From: Magnetococcales bacterium | GTDB lineage: Bacteria; Pseudomonadota; Magnetococcia; Magnetococcales; JADFYX01 | Assembly: GCA_015232795.1 (NCBI GenBank) | Contig: JADFYX010000132.1 | Coordinates: 1-6,851 of the forward strand | DNA: 6,851 bases | Direction: 5' to 3' | Shown here: in pieces, positions 1 to 6,786 of the stretch | How the letters are laid out: the number at the start of each line of letters is the position of its first letter | Numbering within the stretch: the stretch's first letter is position 1 | Translations under genes and position numbers: made by a program | Notes under the pieces: generated by a model | Seen by the model: the letters and a program-made list of their open reading frames with translations, nothing else | Database searches by the model: none | Told to the model about the DNA's origin: nothing

Positions 1-285
1 GATGTGGGTTCTCTTGCTTTGGGAGCAGCATTAGGTTCCATCGCCATGGTTACTCGCCATGAGGTGGTTTTGGCAATTATTGGTGGTGTTTTTGTTTTAG
101 AGACCGCATCAGTTATCATCCAGGTGGTATCCTTTAAACTAATAGGCAAACGGGTTTTCCGCATGGCACCACTCCACCACCATTTTGAACTAAAAGGGTG
201 GGCAGAACCAAAAATTATCGTTCGCTTTTGGATTATTTCAATTATTCTGGCCTTGGTTGGTCTGGCTACCTTAAAGATTCGCTAA
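1..285 (+). CDS. mraY: Phospho-N-acetylmuramoyl-pentapeptide transferase MraY, C-terminal part (5' end outside window)
   Basis: MraY is an integral inner-membrane enzyme that transfers phospho-MurNAc-pentapeptide from UDP to undecaprenyl phosphate, giving lipid I. Only the last 94 residues are present, of about 360 in the family. The visible part opens in the family signature DVGSLALG, whose first Asp matches the catalytic Asp267 of E. coli. It keeps the APLHHHFELKGW motif (three His at visible residues 59-61) and the ending IVRFWIISIILALVGLATLK, nearly identical to proteobacterial MraY. Two hydrophobic stretches (about 22-45 and 73-91) fit the last membrane helices. The stop TAA is at 283-285, two bases before the murD ATG, so the two genes are almost certainly co-transcribed. 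The frame is open at base 1, so the gene is cut by the window and not broken. Confidence 0.97.
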   Translation, partial: DVGSLALGAALGSIAMVTRHEVVLAIIGGVFVLETASVIIQVVSFKLIGKRVFRMAPLHHHFELKGWAEPKIIVRFWIISIILALVGLATLKIR

Positions 286-287
286 TA

Positions 288-1661
288 ATGACTTTATCCC
301 CACAAAAACAGCAAACCGGAACTTTCGGTATTGTCGGCTTGGGTTGCTCAGGTGTCGCTGCTGTGCAGTTTTTGGCACAAAGGGGCTATGAGGTGTTGGC
401 TTGGGATCAAGATTCTAACAAGGGTCAGGAGCTAACACAGTTGGCAAAAGTTGTTATAGATCACAGCCCCAACCCAGCTTTAGCATTAAAAAAGTGCGAT
501 GTTATTCTTCTTTCTCCCGGTATACCCCGTTATCACCCATGTTTACAGCAGGCAATTGCGGCTGAAGTTCCGGTTATAAACGATGTTGAGTGGCTATACC
601 GCCATTGCCAACTGGAAAAAAACCCAGCAAATTTTATAGCTATTACTGGTACAAACGGCAAATCTACCGTAACTACTCTGGTGGGGTTAATGCTTGAAAA
701 GGCAAATTTCAACACCCAAACTGGAGGTAATTTAGGACAGGCAGCTCTCTCTTTATGGAGTGACAAAGCAGAAAAATATGTTTTAGAGCTATCCTCTTTT
801 CAACTGGAAAGCCTGCCGGAGTTTCATCCCCAAATCGCTGCCCTGTTAAATATATCCCCAGACCATCTGGACCGTTACCAAGATCTTAACGACTATTTAG
901 CCACTAAATTACAAATTTTCAAAAATCAAACGAGCAGTGACCACGCCATTCTCAACGGTGATGACCCAGTGGTGCTGGCAGCTTATAAAAAATTTGCAAA
1001 AAAAAACCAACCTTTGGTAACAATTTTTTCAACCAAAAAAGTGATTAAAGGTGGTCTCTACATCAAAGATGGAGAGTTAATAGACCACACTGGCAGTGAA
1101 GCAAAACCACTTTTAAGCTGTGATCAGCTTAAAATCACCGGAGTTCACAACCATGGCAACGCGCTGGCAGCAGCAGCTATTGCCTTAGCAGCAGGAGCTG
1201 GACGAGAAGCTGTGGTAGAAACCTTGAAAACCTTTCCCGGTCTTCCCCATCGTATGGAGTGGATAAAAACCGTTGCTGGCGTTGAATATTATAACGACTC
1301 CAAAGGAACCAACGTAGGAGCGGTTTTACAATCTCTGGCATCTTTTCCCCAACAAAAACTGGTATTGATTGCTGGTGGAAGAGATAAAAACAGTGATTTC
1401 ACCCATTTGATAGCCCCACTGAAAAGCCATGTAGCAAACTTAATATTAATTGGTGAGGCAGCCAACGATATGGCCCAAATATTGAAAGGTTGTACTCACA
1501 TTGAACATGCTCAAAGCATGGAGCTTGCAGTTAAAAAAGCTCAACAACTTGCAAAACCAGGACAGATAGTTTTGCTTTCACCAGCTTGCACCTCCTTTGA
1601 TATGTTTAAAAATTTTGAAGATCGCGGCAATATTTTTCGGAAGGCAGTCAATGAGCTCTAG
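288..1661 (+). CDS. murD: UDP-N-acetylmuramoyl-L-alanine--D-glutamate ligase MurD
   Basis: MurD is the cytoplasmic, ATP-dependent Mur ligase that adds D-glutamate to UDP-MurNAc-L-alanine. The 457-residue product has the expected length and three-domain order. An N-terminal Rossmann-like UDP-binding domain begins with GIVGLGCSG. The central ATPase domain has the P-loop AITGTNGKST at residues 118-127 (Lys125), then GGNLG, ELSSFQLE, and NISPDHLDRY followed by the candidate carbamylated lysine Lys207. The C-terminal ligand domain has PHRMEW, YNDSKGTN at 335-342 and AGGRDKNSDF, and ends with SPACTSFDMF. I chose the ATG at 288: the frame is open further upstream, but an earlier start would lie inside mraY and add residues before the N-terminal domain. 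There is no clear Shine-Dalgarno, and the start lies in TAATAATG right after the mraY stop, so translation is probably coupled. A run of nine A (998-1006) interrupts nothing. Confidence 0.97.
   Translation: MTLSPQKQQTGTFGIVGLGCSGVAAVQFLAQRGYEVLAWDQDSNKGQELTQLAKVVIDHSPNPALALKKCDVILLSPGIPRYHPCLQQAIAAEVPVINDVEWLYRHCQLEKNPANFIAITGTNGKSTVTTLVGLMLEKANFNTQTGGNLGQAALSLWSDKAEKYVLELSSFQLESLPEFHPQIAALLNISPDHLDRYQDLNDYLATKLQIFKNQTSSDHAILNGDDPVVLAAYKKFAKKNQPLVTIFSTKKVIKGGLYIKDGELIDHTGSEAKPLLSCDQLKITGVHNHGNALAAAAIALAAGAGREAVVETLKTFPGLPHRMEWIKTVAGVEYYNDSKGTNVGAVLQSLASFPQQKLVLIAGGRDKNSDFTHLIAPLKSHVANLILIGEAANDMAQILKGCTHIEHAQSMELAVKKAQQLAKPGQIVLLSPACTSFDMFKNFEDRGNIFRKAVNEL
1638..1644 (+). promoter_or_regulatory. 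Ribosome binding site of ftsW
   Basis: CGGAAGG lies 6 bases before the ATG at 1651, inside the 3' end of murD. It decides the ftsW start: the earlier in-frame ATG at 1597 would prepend 18 residues read from murD sequence. Within the mraY-murD-ftsW-murG block this is the only start with a good Shine-Dalgarno. Confidence 0.6.
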
Positions 1662-2856
1662 TACATACCAACATACAGCAGCCAGACCCCCAATAGTTGG
1701 CATTAAAAAACCTACGGGTCAAACTCTTGGCAATATTGACATATGGCTTGCTTGTATCGCCTTTTTGCTTTTGATTTTTGGGTTGGTAATGGTTTTTTCT
1801 GCCTCTTCACCCATTGCTTTAAGAAAGTTTAACGACCCAACCCACTATGCACTGCGAAATGGACTTTTTGCTTTGGTTGGTATCATTGTTATGGCTGTGC
1901 TATCTCGTACCCCTGTTCCTGTAATCAGGCAGTTGGGCAGGGTGGGATTTTGGATCACCATGGTAATGCTGGCTGTGGCTTTAATTCCCGGTTTAGGCAT
2001 AGAGGGTGGTGGAGCTAGACGTTGGCTTAATTTACAATTTTTCACCCTGCAACCTTCAGAACCGTTCAAAGTTATGCTGGTTCTCTATATTGCCCATCTT
2101 CTTGCAGAAAACCCCAACCGGGTACGAAATTTAAAAGAGGGTATTGCCCCAATTTTAGCAATATTTGCCTTAGCAGCGGTACTGCTGCTTGCAGAACCTG
2201 ACTTTGGTACCACAGTTATTAGCGGAGCCGTAGTAATAGGTATGATTTTTATTGCTGGTGTTCCTGCTGCCTGGGTTGTCTCGTTAATTGCTGGAGCAAT
2301 CCCCCTGGCAATAGCAGGAATTGTCATGGCTCCCTATAGATTTCGTCGTGTCACATCATTTCTTGATCCATGGGACGATCCTCTAGATAGTGATTTTCAA
2401 CTTGTGCAGTCCCTCCTCTCTTTTGGTAATGGCGGCCTCAACGGTACTGGCCTTGGAGAAGGGCAGCAAAAACAGTTTTATCTACCAGAAGCCCATACAG
2501 ATTTTATATTTGCCATTATAGGTGAAGAGCTGGGTCTGATCTGGATCTTCTTGGTTATCTTTCTATTTGCACTGTTGGTCTGGAGAGCTTTCTCCATTGC
2601 TCAGTTAAGCAACGACCTTTTTGTCCGCCTTTCTGCCACAGGTCTCTCTATTTTGTTGGGAGCGCAAACCATTGCCAACATGGGTGTGGTTATGGGGCTA
2701 TTACCACCAAAAGGTTTGACCCTACCCTTGGTGAGTTATGGCGGTACATCATTAATTATTACCCTGGCTGCTATTGGTCTGCTCCTTGCCTTCTCCCGTA
2801 CAGTCAACCAAGAGCAGCGAGGTAAAAAAACCCCTGTGCGAAAAGTTGCTAAATGA
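1651..2856 (+). CDS. ftsW: Septal peptidoglycan glycosyltransferase FtsW (SEDS family)
   Basis: FtsW is the polytopic SEDS-family enzyme of the divisome that polymerises lipid II into glycan strands together with its transpeptidase partner FtsI/PBP3. The product is 401 residues with a short cytoplasmic N-terminus (1-29) and about ten hydrophobic segments, the first at about 31-50. SEDS signatures are present: GARRWLNL at 121-128 with a following QPSE (134-137), FQLVQSLLSFGNGG, the extracytoplasmic-loop motif LPEAHTDF whose Asp284 corresponds to the conserved catalytic aspartate, and PPKGLTLPLVSYGGTS at 352-367. A basic C-terminal tail follows the last helix. Placement between murD and murG, and the PPKG(L/M)xLPxVSYGGSS-like motif, favour FtsW over RodA. 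The start overlaps murD by 11 bp and the stop overlaps murG by 4 bp (ATGA), indicating one operon with coupled translation. Confidence 0.96.
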   Translation: MSSSTYQHTAARPPIVGIKKPTGQTLGNIDIWLACIAFLLLIFGLVMVFSASSPIALRKFNDPTHYALRNGLFALVGIIVMAVLSRTPVPVIRQLGRVGFWITMVMLAVALIPGLGIEGGGARRWLNLQFFTLQPSEPFKVMLVLYIAHLLAENPNRVRNLKEGIAPILAIFALAAVLLLAEPDFGTTVISGAVVIGMIFIAGVPAAWVVSLIAGAIPLAIAGIVMAPYRFRRVTSFLDPWDDPLDSDFQLVQSLLSFGNGGLNGTGLGEGQQKQFYLPEAHTDFIFAIIGEELGLIWIFLVIFLFALLVWRAFSIAQLSNDLFVRLSATGLSILLGAQTIANMGVVMGLLPPKGLTLPLVSYGGTSLIITLAAIGLLLAFSRTVNQEQRGKKTPVRKVAK

Positions 2857-3962
2857 GCTGCCAAGGTAAAAAACTGCTCATTGCTGGTGGTGGCACCGGG
2901 GGCCATCTTTTCCCAGCCCTGGCCATTTGTGAAGAGTGGGAAGCCCAAGGCGGTGAAGTGCTTTTTGTTGGTACACCAAGGGGTTTGGAAAACCGTATTC
3001 TACCGCAAAAAGGCAAAAATCTTGCCTTGATAAACGTCGGAAAAATTAAAGGCGGTGGCATAACTGGCAGAATAAAAACAGTGCTAGGTCTGCCCATGGC
3101 TCTAATGAGTGCCATAAAAATTTTAAGAGAGTTCAAACCAGATGTAGTACTAGGTGTGGGAGGCTACGCTTCAACTCCAGCGGTGGCAGCAGCAAGGTTA
3201 CTTTTTATACCCACCGCCATTCACGAACAAAACGCCATGCCCGGTCTAAGCAACCGCATGTTAAGCCGTATTGCCACAAAAATATTTATAAGTTTCAGCG
3301 CAGCAAAAGAACACTTCGCCCATAAAAACATTCAACTAACGGGCAACCCCGTAAACCAAGAGTTTCACAATCAAGCCATTAAACCACCACCAAAAGAGGG
3401 CGAACCATGGCACATCCTGATTTTTGGTGGCAGCTTGGGAGCAAAAGTTTTTGGCGAGATAGTACCCCCTGCCCTAGCCCAGTTAAAAGAAGAGGGAATA
3501 AATTTTCAAGTCCAGCACCAAGTACAAACAGATAGCATAGAGCAGGTACAAAAATTTTATAACGAGAACAACATAACCGCCCAAACCGCAGCATTTTTTC
3601 ATAATATGTCCGCGGTCTACGCAAAAGCAGATATTGTCATATGCAGAGCCGGAGCAACAACAGTAACCGAGCTATCAGCCCTGGGCAAACCCGCTCTACT
3701 AATACCCTACCCCTACGCCGCCGACGACCACCAAGCCGCCAACGCCCAAGCCTACGCCGATAAAGGTGCCGGATGGATGCGCCGTCAAGAAGAGACAACC
3801 CCACAGTGGTTAACAGACTTCCTGAAACAATGCTTCAAAAACCCAGCAGAGCTAAAGAGCAAAGCCCAAAACGCAAAAAAACTAGCCACTCCAAACGCAG
3901 CCCAAGATATTGTAAAGGGATTGCTTGGGTTGCTAAAACACAACAAGATTGACAACTCCTAA
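2853..3962 (+). CDS. murG: UDP-GlcNAc:lipid I N-acetylglucosaminyltransferase MurG
   Basis: MurG is a peripheral enzyme on the cytoplasmic face of the inner membrane. It is a GT-B (family GT28) glycosyltransferase that adds GlcNAc to lipid I to give lipid II, the substrate of FtsW. The 369 residues compare with about 355 in E. coli. The N-terminal glycine loop GGGTGGH is at 12-18, the acceptor-side motif GVGGYAS is followed by HEQNAMPGLSNR starting at His124, the second glycine loop GGSLGA is at 192-197, and the UDP-GlcNAc-binding part runs from RAGATTVTEL (Glu273) to PYPYAADDHQAANA (Gln294). The ATG overlaps the ftsW TGA and has no clear Shine-Dalgarno, so it probably relies on ribosomes finishing ftsW. 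In most Proteobacteria murC follows directly; here it does not. The last codons of murG contain the probable -35 of the downstream toxin-antitoxin promoter. Confidence 0.97.
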   Translation: MSCQGKKLLIAGGGTGGHLFPALAICEEWEAQGGEVLFVGTPRGLENRILPQKGKNLALINVGKIKGGGITGRIKTVLGLPMALMSAIKILREFKPDVVLGVGGYASTPAVAAARLLFIPTAIHEQNAMPGLSNRMLSRIATKIFISFSAAKEHFAHKNIQLTGNPVNQEFHNQAIKPPPKEGEPWHILIFGGSLGAKVFGEIVPPALAQLKEEGINFQVQHQVQTDSIEQVQKFYNENNITAQTAAFFHNMSAVYAKADIVICRAGATTVTELSALGKPALLIPYPYAADDHQAANAQAYADKGAGWMRRQEETTPQWLTDFLKQCFKNPAELKSKAQNAKKLATPNAAQDIVKGLLGLLKHNKIDNS

Positions 3963-3977
3963 AAATTTCCTTACCAT
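3949..3977 (+). promoter_or_regulatory. Predicted sigma70-type promoter of vapBC
   Basis: A perfect -35 hexamer TTGACA (3949-3954) sits in the last codons of murG. After exactly 17 bp comes TACCAT (3972-3977), matching 4 of 6 positions of the -10 consensus. Transcription would begin near 3984, giving a leader of about 30 bases before the vapB ATG. The weak -10 is overlapped by a palindrome, as expected for an autorepressed toxin-antitoxin operon. This is prediction from consensus only; the cassette may also be read through from the murG operon. Confidence 0.5.
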
Positions 3978-3986
3978 TAGTAAGGA
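3968..3986. promoter_or_regulatory. Palindromic probable operator for the VapB/VapBC repressor
   Basis: TCCTTAC (3968-3974) and GTAAGGA (3980-3986) form a perfect 7-bp inverted repeat around the 5-base spacer CATTA; allowing a G-U pair, the stem extends to 9 bp as RNA. It covers the predicted -10 and start site. AbrB-fold antitoxins bind such palindromes as dimers and repress their own operon, so an operator is the best reading. As a terminator it is weak: no U-run follows the stem. A hairpin that partly uncouples murG from vapB cannot be excluded. Confidence 0.5.
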
Positions 3987-3999
3987 GAAAACTAACTTT

Positions 4000-4005
4000 A
4001 GGGAG
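4000..4005 (+). promoter_or_regulatory. Ribosome binding site of vapB
   Basis: AGGGAG lies 7 bases before the ATG at 4013, a strong purine-rich Shine-Dalgarno. It supports 4013 over the out-of-frame ATG at 4006. It contrasts with vapC, which has no separate strong site and starts at a GTG inside the vapB stop, so antitoxin is likely translated in excess over toxin. Confidence 0.6.
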
Positions 4006-4012
4006 ATGACTT

Positions 4013-4261
4013 ATGCCAATCGCAACGTTAACCAGCAAAGGTCAGGTCACAATACCAAAAAGTATTCGGGAACAGTTTAACTTTCAACCTGGAGACAGGC
4101 TGGAGTTTATTGTTGAAGATGGTGAGTGTATGGTGGTACAGCCAGTTACCAAGGATATTTCAGAACTAAAAGGGGTTCTTGCTCACCTTAAAAAACCCAT
4201 GGCAACAGATGCCCAAATTGAGGCCGCTATTGGTAAACAGATTAGTGAAGACAACCTGTGA
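4013..4261 (+). CDS. vapB: AbrB-type antitoxin of a VapBC toxin-antitoxin pair
   Basis: This 82-residue protein should bind DNA through an N-terminal AbrB/SpoVT (MazE-like) swapped-hairpin domain and neutralise the PIN toxin encoded next to it. The domain is clear at about residues 3-46: ATLTSKGQVTIPKSIRE, then a PGDRLEF turn and the strand-rich VEDGECMVVQP. Residues 47-82 form a helix-prone, partly acidic tail (ISELKGVLAHL, TDAQIEAAIGKQI) of the kind that wraps around the toxin in known VapBC complexes. The stop TGA overlaps the vapC start GTG by 4 bp. A good ribosome binding site and a palindromic promoter region lie directly upstream, which suggests autoregulation by the VapB-VapC complex. 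The symbol is a family-level assignment based on the PIN partner. Confidence 0.88.
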   Translation: MPIATLTSKGQVTIPKSIREQFNFQPGDRLEFIVEDGECMVVQPVTKDISELKGVLAHLKKPMATDAQIEAAIGKQISEDNL

Positions 4262-4653
4262 TTGGTCTAGATACCAACGTTATCATCCGCTATCTTCTCC
4301 AAGATGATTCCCGACAAACCAAGAAAGCCACAAAGCTGATTGAGTCTGCTTGTTGTAATGAATCTCCGTGCTGGCTTTCAATAATTGTTTTGTGTGAACT
4401 AACCTGGGTTCTTCGCTCTACCTATAATTTGGATCGGCAAGGCATTCACAAAATAGTTGAGAATATTCTATTAACTAGCCAATTCCAGGTAGCACAGAGC
4501 AATATTGTAAGAGAAGCATTAACAGCATGCCAGCATTCAAACCTAGATTTTCCAGATGCTCTACTGGGTAGACTAAACCACAGTGATGGTTGTAAAACTA
4601 CCGTCACCTTCGATAAAAAAGCTGGTCACTCAAAAGATTTCTCAATTGTTTAA
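4258..4653 (+). CDS. vapC: PIN-domain ribonuclease toxin, VapC family
   Basis: VapC toxins are Mg2+-dependent endoribonucleases that cut defined RNAs, often tRNA or rRNA, when the antitoxin is degraded; the target here cannot be read from sequence. The protein has 131 residues and is a complete PIN domain. It opens with GLDTNVIIRYLLQDD, and the four acidic metal ligands are all present: Asp5, Glu47 (in LCELTWVL), Asp100 (in DFPDALL) and Asp119 (in TFDKKA). The late motif NHSDGCKTTVTFDKKA is typical of one common VapC subgroup. The start is GTG inside the vapB stop (GTGA, 4-bp overlap), implying coupled and probably lower translation than vapB. No truncation or missing catalytic residue is seen, so the toxin is likely active. 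Its stop codon lies 3 bp from the stop of the opposing glpD gene. Confidence 0.88.
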   Translation: MIGLDTNVIIRYLLQDDSRQTKKATKLIESACCNESPCWLSIIVLCELTWVLRSTYNLDRQGIHKIVENILLTSQFQVAQSNIVREALTACQHSNLDFPDALLGRLNHSDGCKTTVTFDKKAGHSKDFSIV

Positions 4654-4656
4654 ATC

Positions 4657-6786
4657 CTACCTCTTCCAAGCCTTACCATCTTCCACAGTCTGCACATACC
4701 TAGCCACCTGGTTATCTCGCCATTTTTCATCTTTGCCTAAAATATTGCGGATAAATTCGGCTATTTTTGGGGCTGTTTTCACCCCTTGGTCGGGGCTTTT
4801 TAGGAAAAACAAGGTGCGACGGCGCATTACGTCAACTAGGGTTAGGGCTTGCTCACACTCTACTGCATAGCGGATCTCCGCCCAGACATGGGGCAAACCC
4901 TCTTCTACCCGCTGGGTTAACTTTTCATCTTGCTCCATCCAAGCTGTCATTATGGCAAACTCTTCACCATAAAAATTCAGGCCATGGTTTATAATATCAA
5001 TCGGTAGTCCTGGCAGACACACCGGAGATGACTCTTTTTTCAGGGGAATCCGCTCTGTGGCTGAAGTTGGGATATCCATACCAAACTCTAGTTTTAGATC
5101 TGCTGCAACTGAGTCTATCAAGTTGGCAGCCAAAGAACGGTAGGTGGTGAATTTACCACCAACTATAGAAACCAGACCATCCATAGCTTTGAATATGCTG
5201 TATTCACGGAGGACAGAACCAGCCGTTTTAGCACCATCTTTAGGGGCTACCATAGGACGCAAGCCAACTGTGGTGCTGATAATATCGGCAATTTTTAAAT
5301 TAGCTTCAGGAAAATAGTTGTTTATATTATCCAAGAGATAATCCACATCTCCCCTCTCCACTGCGACATTCGCCGGATCTCCTTTATAGTTATTATATGT
5401 TGTGCCCACCAATACATGTTTATCCCAAGGCATGGCCCAACCAATACGACCGTCCCTTGCTTCTAAAAGCAGGGCACTGTTAATGGGTAGGCGACTCTTT
5501 AAAAAGATTAAATACACCCCTTTGTTAAAACGCAGCTTAACAGTGTCATCCCCTCCTATACCCTTGGTTAGACCACTCCATGGTCCTGTAGCGTTTATCA
5601 CTTTTTTGGCGCGGATTGCATAGCGTTTACCGCCAATTTTATCTAGAGTTTCGGCTCCCCTCACCAGACCGTTTTCATCTTTTAAAAAGCTCATCACTTG
5701 GGTATGATTAACAGTGATAGCACCATAGAAACCAGCAGTCTTTACCACTTGCATGGTGATTCTAGAGTCACCTGAAGCCATAAAACCATCCCAATATTGG
5801 GAGACAAACCGTAAGCCATGCTTTTTTAAACTTGGCTCTCGCTCTTGCAACTCCTGTACACTCAACATGCGATGATGAGGAGCTTTAGGAGTACGATCAC
5901 GCCAATAACGCCAACGTCCCAACCTACCCAAACCAGCATAAAAATACATCGCTGTCGACATTAAACCGGGATATCTAGACATGGCAACAATACCGGGGGG
6001 CTTTTTATGGGTCATGATACTGTTAACCCATTTAACCAGCACTTTTATGGATAGCCCAAGCTGCTTTAAAATGCCCTCTTTTTTATCGCTAAAAATTGGG
6101 AACAAAAACGGTAGAGGCACAACCATACCAGGAGCAAGACGAATTATAGTATCCCGCTCTCTTAATGCCTCAAATATCAAAGCTAAATCAAGTTTCACGA
6201 GATAACTTAAGCCCCCATGGAACATTTTTGAGGAGGTCATAGAGGTGCCACCGCCAAAATCATCCTGTTCTACCAACGCCACTTTCAGGCCACGAGCTGC
6301 GGCATCCAGTGCAGCACCAGCCCCGGTTATGCCGCCACCTATAATGAGGATATCCACCCCATAATGTTCCAAATCTACCAATGCCTGCTCTCTTTGGCTT
6401 ATAATTGTCAATGGCTGTAAAGAAGTAGTATCACCTATAATATTTTGTACTACATCTTCTAAAAGTGCGATAAAACCCTGCTTTTGGTTTGAGTGCAAAA
6501 CCAGAGCTGCTGCATAGTCGTGACAAGCATCCAGTGAAAGGTTCATCTTGGCAGCAATTTTTGCAAAAATAATTTTAAATCCCGGCATACGTCCGGCCCG
6601 GACTTCCAGCTCCAAAGCTTGGGGCAGGCGACCGGATACTTTTACCCAACCTTCACCAATATGTCCTAAACCCTTAATTTCAGAGCGCACATTTTGAAAA
6701 CCAATTTGGTATTTACGAGGATCAAAACCAGTTATACGACAGTGGTTGATATCCTCCAAAAACAGACCAATCATCTTTAGGCCCAT
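4657..6786 (-). CDS. glpD: GlpD-family FAD-dependent glycerol-3-phosphate dehydrogenase with an unrecognised N-terminal extension
   Basis: Aerobic GlpD is a monotopic inner-membrane flavoenzyme that oxidises sn-glycerol-3-phosphate to dihydroxyacetone phosphate and passes electrons to quinone. Counting from the ATG at 6786, the product has 709 residues against about 500-560 in most bacteria. Residues 140-709 are the dehydrogenase: the FAD Rossmann motif IIGGGITGAGAA starts at 148, GGGTSMTSSKMFHGGLSYL runs 178-196, NATGPW is at 398-403, VGTTYNNYKGDP at 460-471, LRPM (Arg510), REY (Arg527), GGKFTTYR at 543-550 (Lys545), and a GlpD-type C-terminal helical domain includes VDVMRRRTLFFLK. These match E. 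coli Arg317, Arg332 and Lys354; His190 and Tyr195 match His50 and Tyr55. Position 194 is Ser where E. coli has Arg54. Residues 1 to about 125 match no domain I recognise. The frame stays open beyond 6786 to the window edge, so the 5' end is uncertain; the Shine-Dalgarno before 6786 (AGCAGG, 9 bases off) is weak. No terminator fits between this gene and vapC. Confidence 0.9.
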   Translation of the reverse strand: MGLKMIGLFLEDINHCRITGFDPRKYQIGFQNVRSEIKGLGHIGEGWVKVSGRLPQALELEVRAGRMPGFKIIFAKIAAKMNLSLDACHDYAAALVLHSNQKQGFIALLEDVVQNIIGDTTSLQPLTIISQREQALVDLEHYGVDILIIGGGITGAGAALDAAARGLKVALVEQDDFGGGTSMTSSKMFHGGLSYLVKLDLALIFEALRERDTIIRLAPGMVVPLPFLFPIFSDKKEGILKQLGLSIKVLVKWVNSIMTHKKPPGIVAMSRYPGLMSTAMYFYAGLGRLGRWRYWRDRTPKAPHHRMLSVQELQEREPSLKKHGLRFVSQYWDGFMASGDSRITMQVVKTAGFYGAITVNHTQVMSFLKDENGLVRGAETLDKIGGKRYAIRAKKVINATGPWSGLTKGIGGDDTVKLRFNKGVYLIFLKSRLPINSALLLEARDGRIGWAMPWDKHVLVGTTYNNYKGDPANVAVERGDVDYLLDNINNYFPEANLKIADIISTTVGLRPMVAPKDGAKTAGSVLREYSIFKAMDGLVSIVGGKFTTYRSLAANLIDSVAADLKLEFGMDIPTSATERIPLKKESSPVCLPGLPIDIINHGLNFYGEEFAIMTAWMEQDEKLTQRVEEGLPHVWAEIRYAVECEQALTLVDVMRRRTLFFLKSPDQGVKTAPKIAEFIRNILGKDEKWRDNQVARYVQTVEDGKAWKR

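Noticed and set aside
198..287. Longer murD reading frame beginning at the ATG at 198
   Set aside because: It lies in the conserved last part of mraY, and the MurD UDP-binding domain begins soon after the ATG at 288, giving a family-typical 457 residues.
998..1006. Run of nine A in murD as a possible programmed slippage site
   Set aside because: The zero frame continues through a complete and conserved C-terminal domain, and no downstream stimulatory structure or alternative reading frame with protein-like content was seen; it is best treated as chance in Lys/Asn codons.
1597..1650. Earlier in-frame ATG for ftsW at 1597
   Set aside because: It would add 18 residues encoded by the conserved murD C-terminus and has no ribosome binding site; the ATG at 1651 has CGGAAGG at good spacing and gives a normal FtsW N-terminus.
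3379..3624. Minus-strand open frame inside murG, and similar open frames opposite murD, ftsW and glpD
   Set aside because: They are shadows of conserved coding sequence, lack ribosome binding sites and resemble no protein family.
3966..3990. Hairpin after murG as an intrinsic terminator
   Set aside because: The stem is only 7 perfect base pairs and AT-rich, and is followed by GAAAACTAAC, not by a T-run; an operator overlapping the promoter fits better.
4583..4870. Plus-strand open frame running from vapC into the glpD region
   Set aside because: It overlaps the conserved catalytic end of vapC in another frame and the conserved C-terminal domain of GlpD on the other strand, with no recognisable protein features.
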